Source: an uncultured Clostridium sp. | GTDB taxonomy: Bacteria; Bacillota; Clostridia; Lachnospirales; Anaerotignaceae | Length of the DNA stretch: 5,782 bases | Direction of reading: 5' to 3' | Assembly (NCBI GenBank): GCA_947246775.1 | Contig: CAMXTM010000145.1 | Span: 1 to 5,782 of the forward strand | Shown here: in pieces, positions 4,887-5,782 of the stretch | Layout of the letters: each line of letters begins with the position of its first letter | How positions within the stretch are numbered: position 1 is the stretch's first letter | Program-made: the position numbers and the translations under genes | Notes under the pieces: generated by a model | The model's input: only the letters and a program-made list of their open reading frames with translations | Database searches by the model: none | What the model was told of the DNA's origin: nothing

Positions 4887-5675
4887 TCAAATATTTATCC
4901 ATTTCTTTATTTGTGTCACAACAGCCCCTTTATTATTATCCCCTGCAACATAATTTGCACACTTTTTTACACCCTCCTCTGAGTGTTCCATCGCAAAACT
5001 ATATTTCGCTTGCTGCAACATTTCTATATCATTATAATTGTCCCCAAATGTCATACTCTCTTCTGGTGCAATATGCCATCTCTTTTGCAATATCTCTATT
5101 GCATGTCCTTTTGATACTCCCTTATTTACTATATCAATACAATCAAATCCTGAAACTGCTATCTCTACTTTATCTTTTAATACCTTTTCTAATATAGGAA
5201 AACTATTTTCACTCGCTCCTTGTGGGTCTACTAACGAAATTTTTACAATATCCTCTTTTATATCATCAAAATGATTAATTAACTTAATATTATAGTGGAA
5301 TTTTGGAGAACTCAAATTTTCTTGTACTTCTGGCTCTGCTGTATAACAACAGCTTTTACCACAATACAATATGCCTACATTCTCCAGTTTCTTAATTTCC
5401 GTTACTACAAAATCAATTAATTCTTTTGTCATTACACTAGCATAAATTTCTTCCCCATTATGCACCACATATGCCCCATTTTCTGCCAATATTGTGACAT
5501 CTTCCAAATATCTTTCAAATGATTTTTCTAAACTTGGTCTCTGTCTTCCACTCGCTGCCACAAAATGTATATTATTTTGTTTGAACTTAGGCAGCAACTC
5601 ATATATCTCTTTATCAATTTGTTTATCATCTCTCAATAGTGTACCATCCATATCTGTTGCAATTAATTTAATCAT
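4887..5675 (-). CDS. Cof-type HAD-IIB family phosphatase
   Basis: A 262-aa protein with all four haloacid-dehalogenase motifs: motif I 'DMDGTLL' with nucleophile D8 and acid/base D10; motif II 'AASGR' with S42; motif III K189 in 'VSKGHAIE'; and motif IV 'GDNYND' with D212 and D216 for Mg2+. The large insert between motifs II and III (about 75-185) is the C2B cap typical of Cof/YidA-type sugar-phosphate and flavin-phosphate phosphatases. Substrate cannot be told from sequence. No signal peptide, so cytosolic. ATG at 5675 has only a weak purine-rich site upstream, but motif I sits at residue 8 as expected, so the start is secure. It ends 9 nt before mtaB and probably shares its transcript; no functional link to tRNA modification is evident. 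Confidence 0.94.
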   Translation of the reverse strand: MIKLIATDMDGTLLRDDKQIDKEIYELLPKFKQNNIHFVAASGRQRPSLEKSFERYLEDVTILAENGAYVVHNGEEIYASVMTKELIDFVVTEIKKLENVGILYCGKSCCYTAEPEVQENLSSPKFHYNIKLINHFDDIKEDIVKISLVDPQGASENSFPILEKVLKDKVEIAVSGFDCIDIVNKGVSKGHAIEILQKRWHIAPEESMTFGDNYNDIEMLQQAKYSFAMEHSEEGVKKCANYVAGDNNKGAVVTQIKKWINI

Positions 5676-5701
5676 ACTAAAAATTTCTTCTGCTACTCAA
5701 A

Positions 5702-5723
5702 ATATGGACAAACATATCCATAT
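5702..5723 (-). terminator. Small hairpin before the HAD gene, possible weak terminator
   Basis: ATATGGA and TCCATAT form a perfect 7-bp stem around an 8-nt loop; on the minus strand it is followed by TTT and then G. It starts 9 nt after the stop codon of the partial upstream frame, a usual place for a terminator. The short T-tract makes it weak, and a palindromic binding site for the HAD promoter is the alternative. Confidence 0.35.
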
Positions 5724-5731
5724 CGAGAATT

Positions 5732-5782
5732 TTACTGCTTCAACGTGTATGCTTTTGAAAGAATTTCTTCCATTCTACTCAC
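5732..5782 (-). CDS. C-terminal end of an unidentified upstream gene (partial)
   Basis: From the right window edge one minus-strand frame is open and reads VSRMEEILSKAYTLKQ then TAA (5734-5732). The other two frames hit stops within the first few codons. The fragment is amphipathic and helical-looking, and it is followed by a hairpin as expected at a gene end. Sixteen residues are too few to name a family, and an open frame of this length could be chance. Confidence 0.4.
   Translation of the reverse strand: MSRMEEILSKAYTLKQ

Noticed and set aside
4764..5274. Overlapping plus-strand open frames across the mtaB-HAD junction and the HAD gene.
   Set aside because: Antisense shadows of well-supported minus-strand genes, with compositions produced by complementing A+T-rich coding DNA.

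Overview
The window is strongly A+T-rich, and every convincing gene lies on the minus strand, so transcription runs from high to low coordinates. Gene content and order (Cof-type HAD phosphatase, mtaB, ireB, ruvX, DUF1292, RNase J, YlbF family) point to a low-GC Gram-positive bacterium. Clostridia is most likely, probably Lachnospiraceae-like. This is inferred from codon bias, GGAGG-type ribosome binding sites and recalled synteny, not from a database search. It looks like conserved housekeeping chromosome: I see no phage, insertion sequence, CRISPR array, tRNA or rRNA.

Layout in transcription order. The right edge (5782-5732) holds the possible last codons of an unidentified upstream gene, followed by a small hairpin. 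Next come a Cof-type HAD phosphatase (5675-4887) and the tRNA methylthiotransferase MtaB (4877-3576); the mtaB ribosome binding site overlaps the HAD stop codon. A 109-nt gap (3575-3467) carries a candidate promoter and an A/T inverted repeat. It leads into a tight three-gene operon: ireB (3466-3203), ruvX (3206-2772) and a DUF1292 gene (2763-2461). These are joined by a 4-nt start/stop overlap and an 8-nt gap.

A 493-nt non-coding stretch (2460-1968) follows, rich in homopolymer tracts and inverted repeats. It holds a candidate operon terminator, a long A/T hairpin, a dyad, a candidate promoter and a hairpin whose 3' arm is the Shine-Dalgarno sequence of the next gene. That gene is rnj, RNase J (1967-297, TTG start, 556 aa). 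It is directly followed by a YlbF-family gene cut by the left window edge (293-1, TTG start), whose ribosome binding site lies inside the last codons of rnj.

Functional themes are RNA metabolism (RNase J, a YlbF-family protein, tRNA modification by MtaB), nucleic-acid processing (RuvX) and Ser/Thr-kinase signalling (IreB). I did not find a novel multi-gene system. The parts most worth a second look are the rnj leader and the rnj-ylbF coupling.
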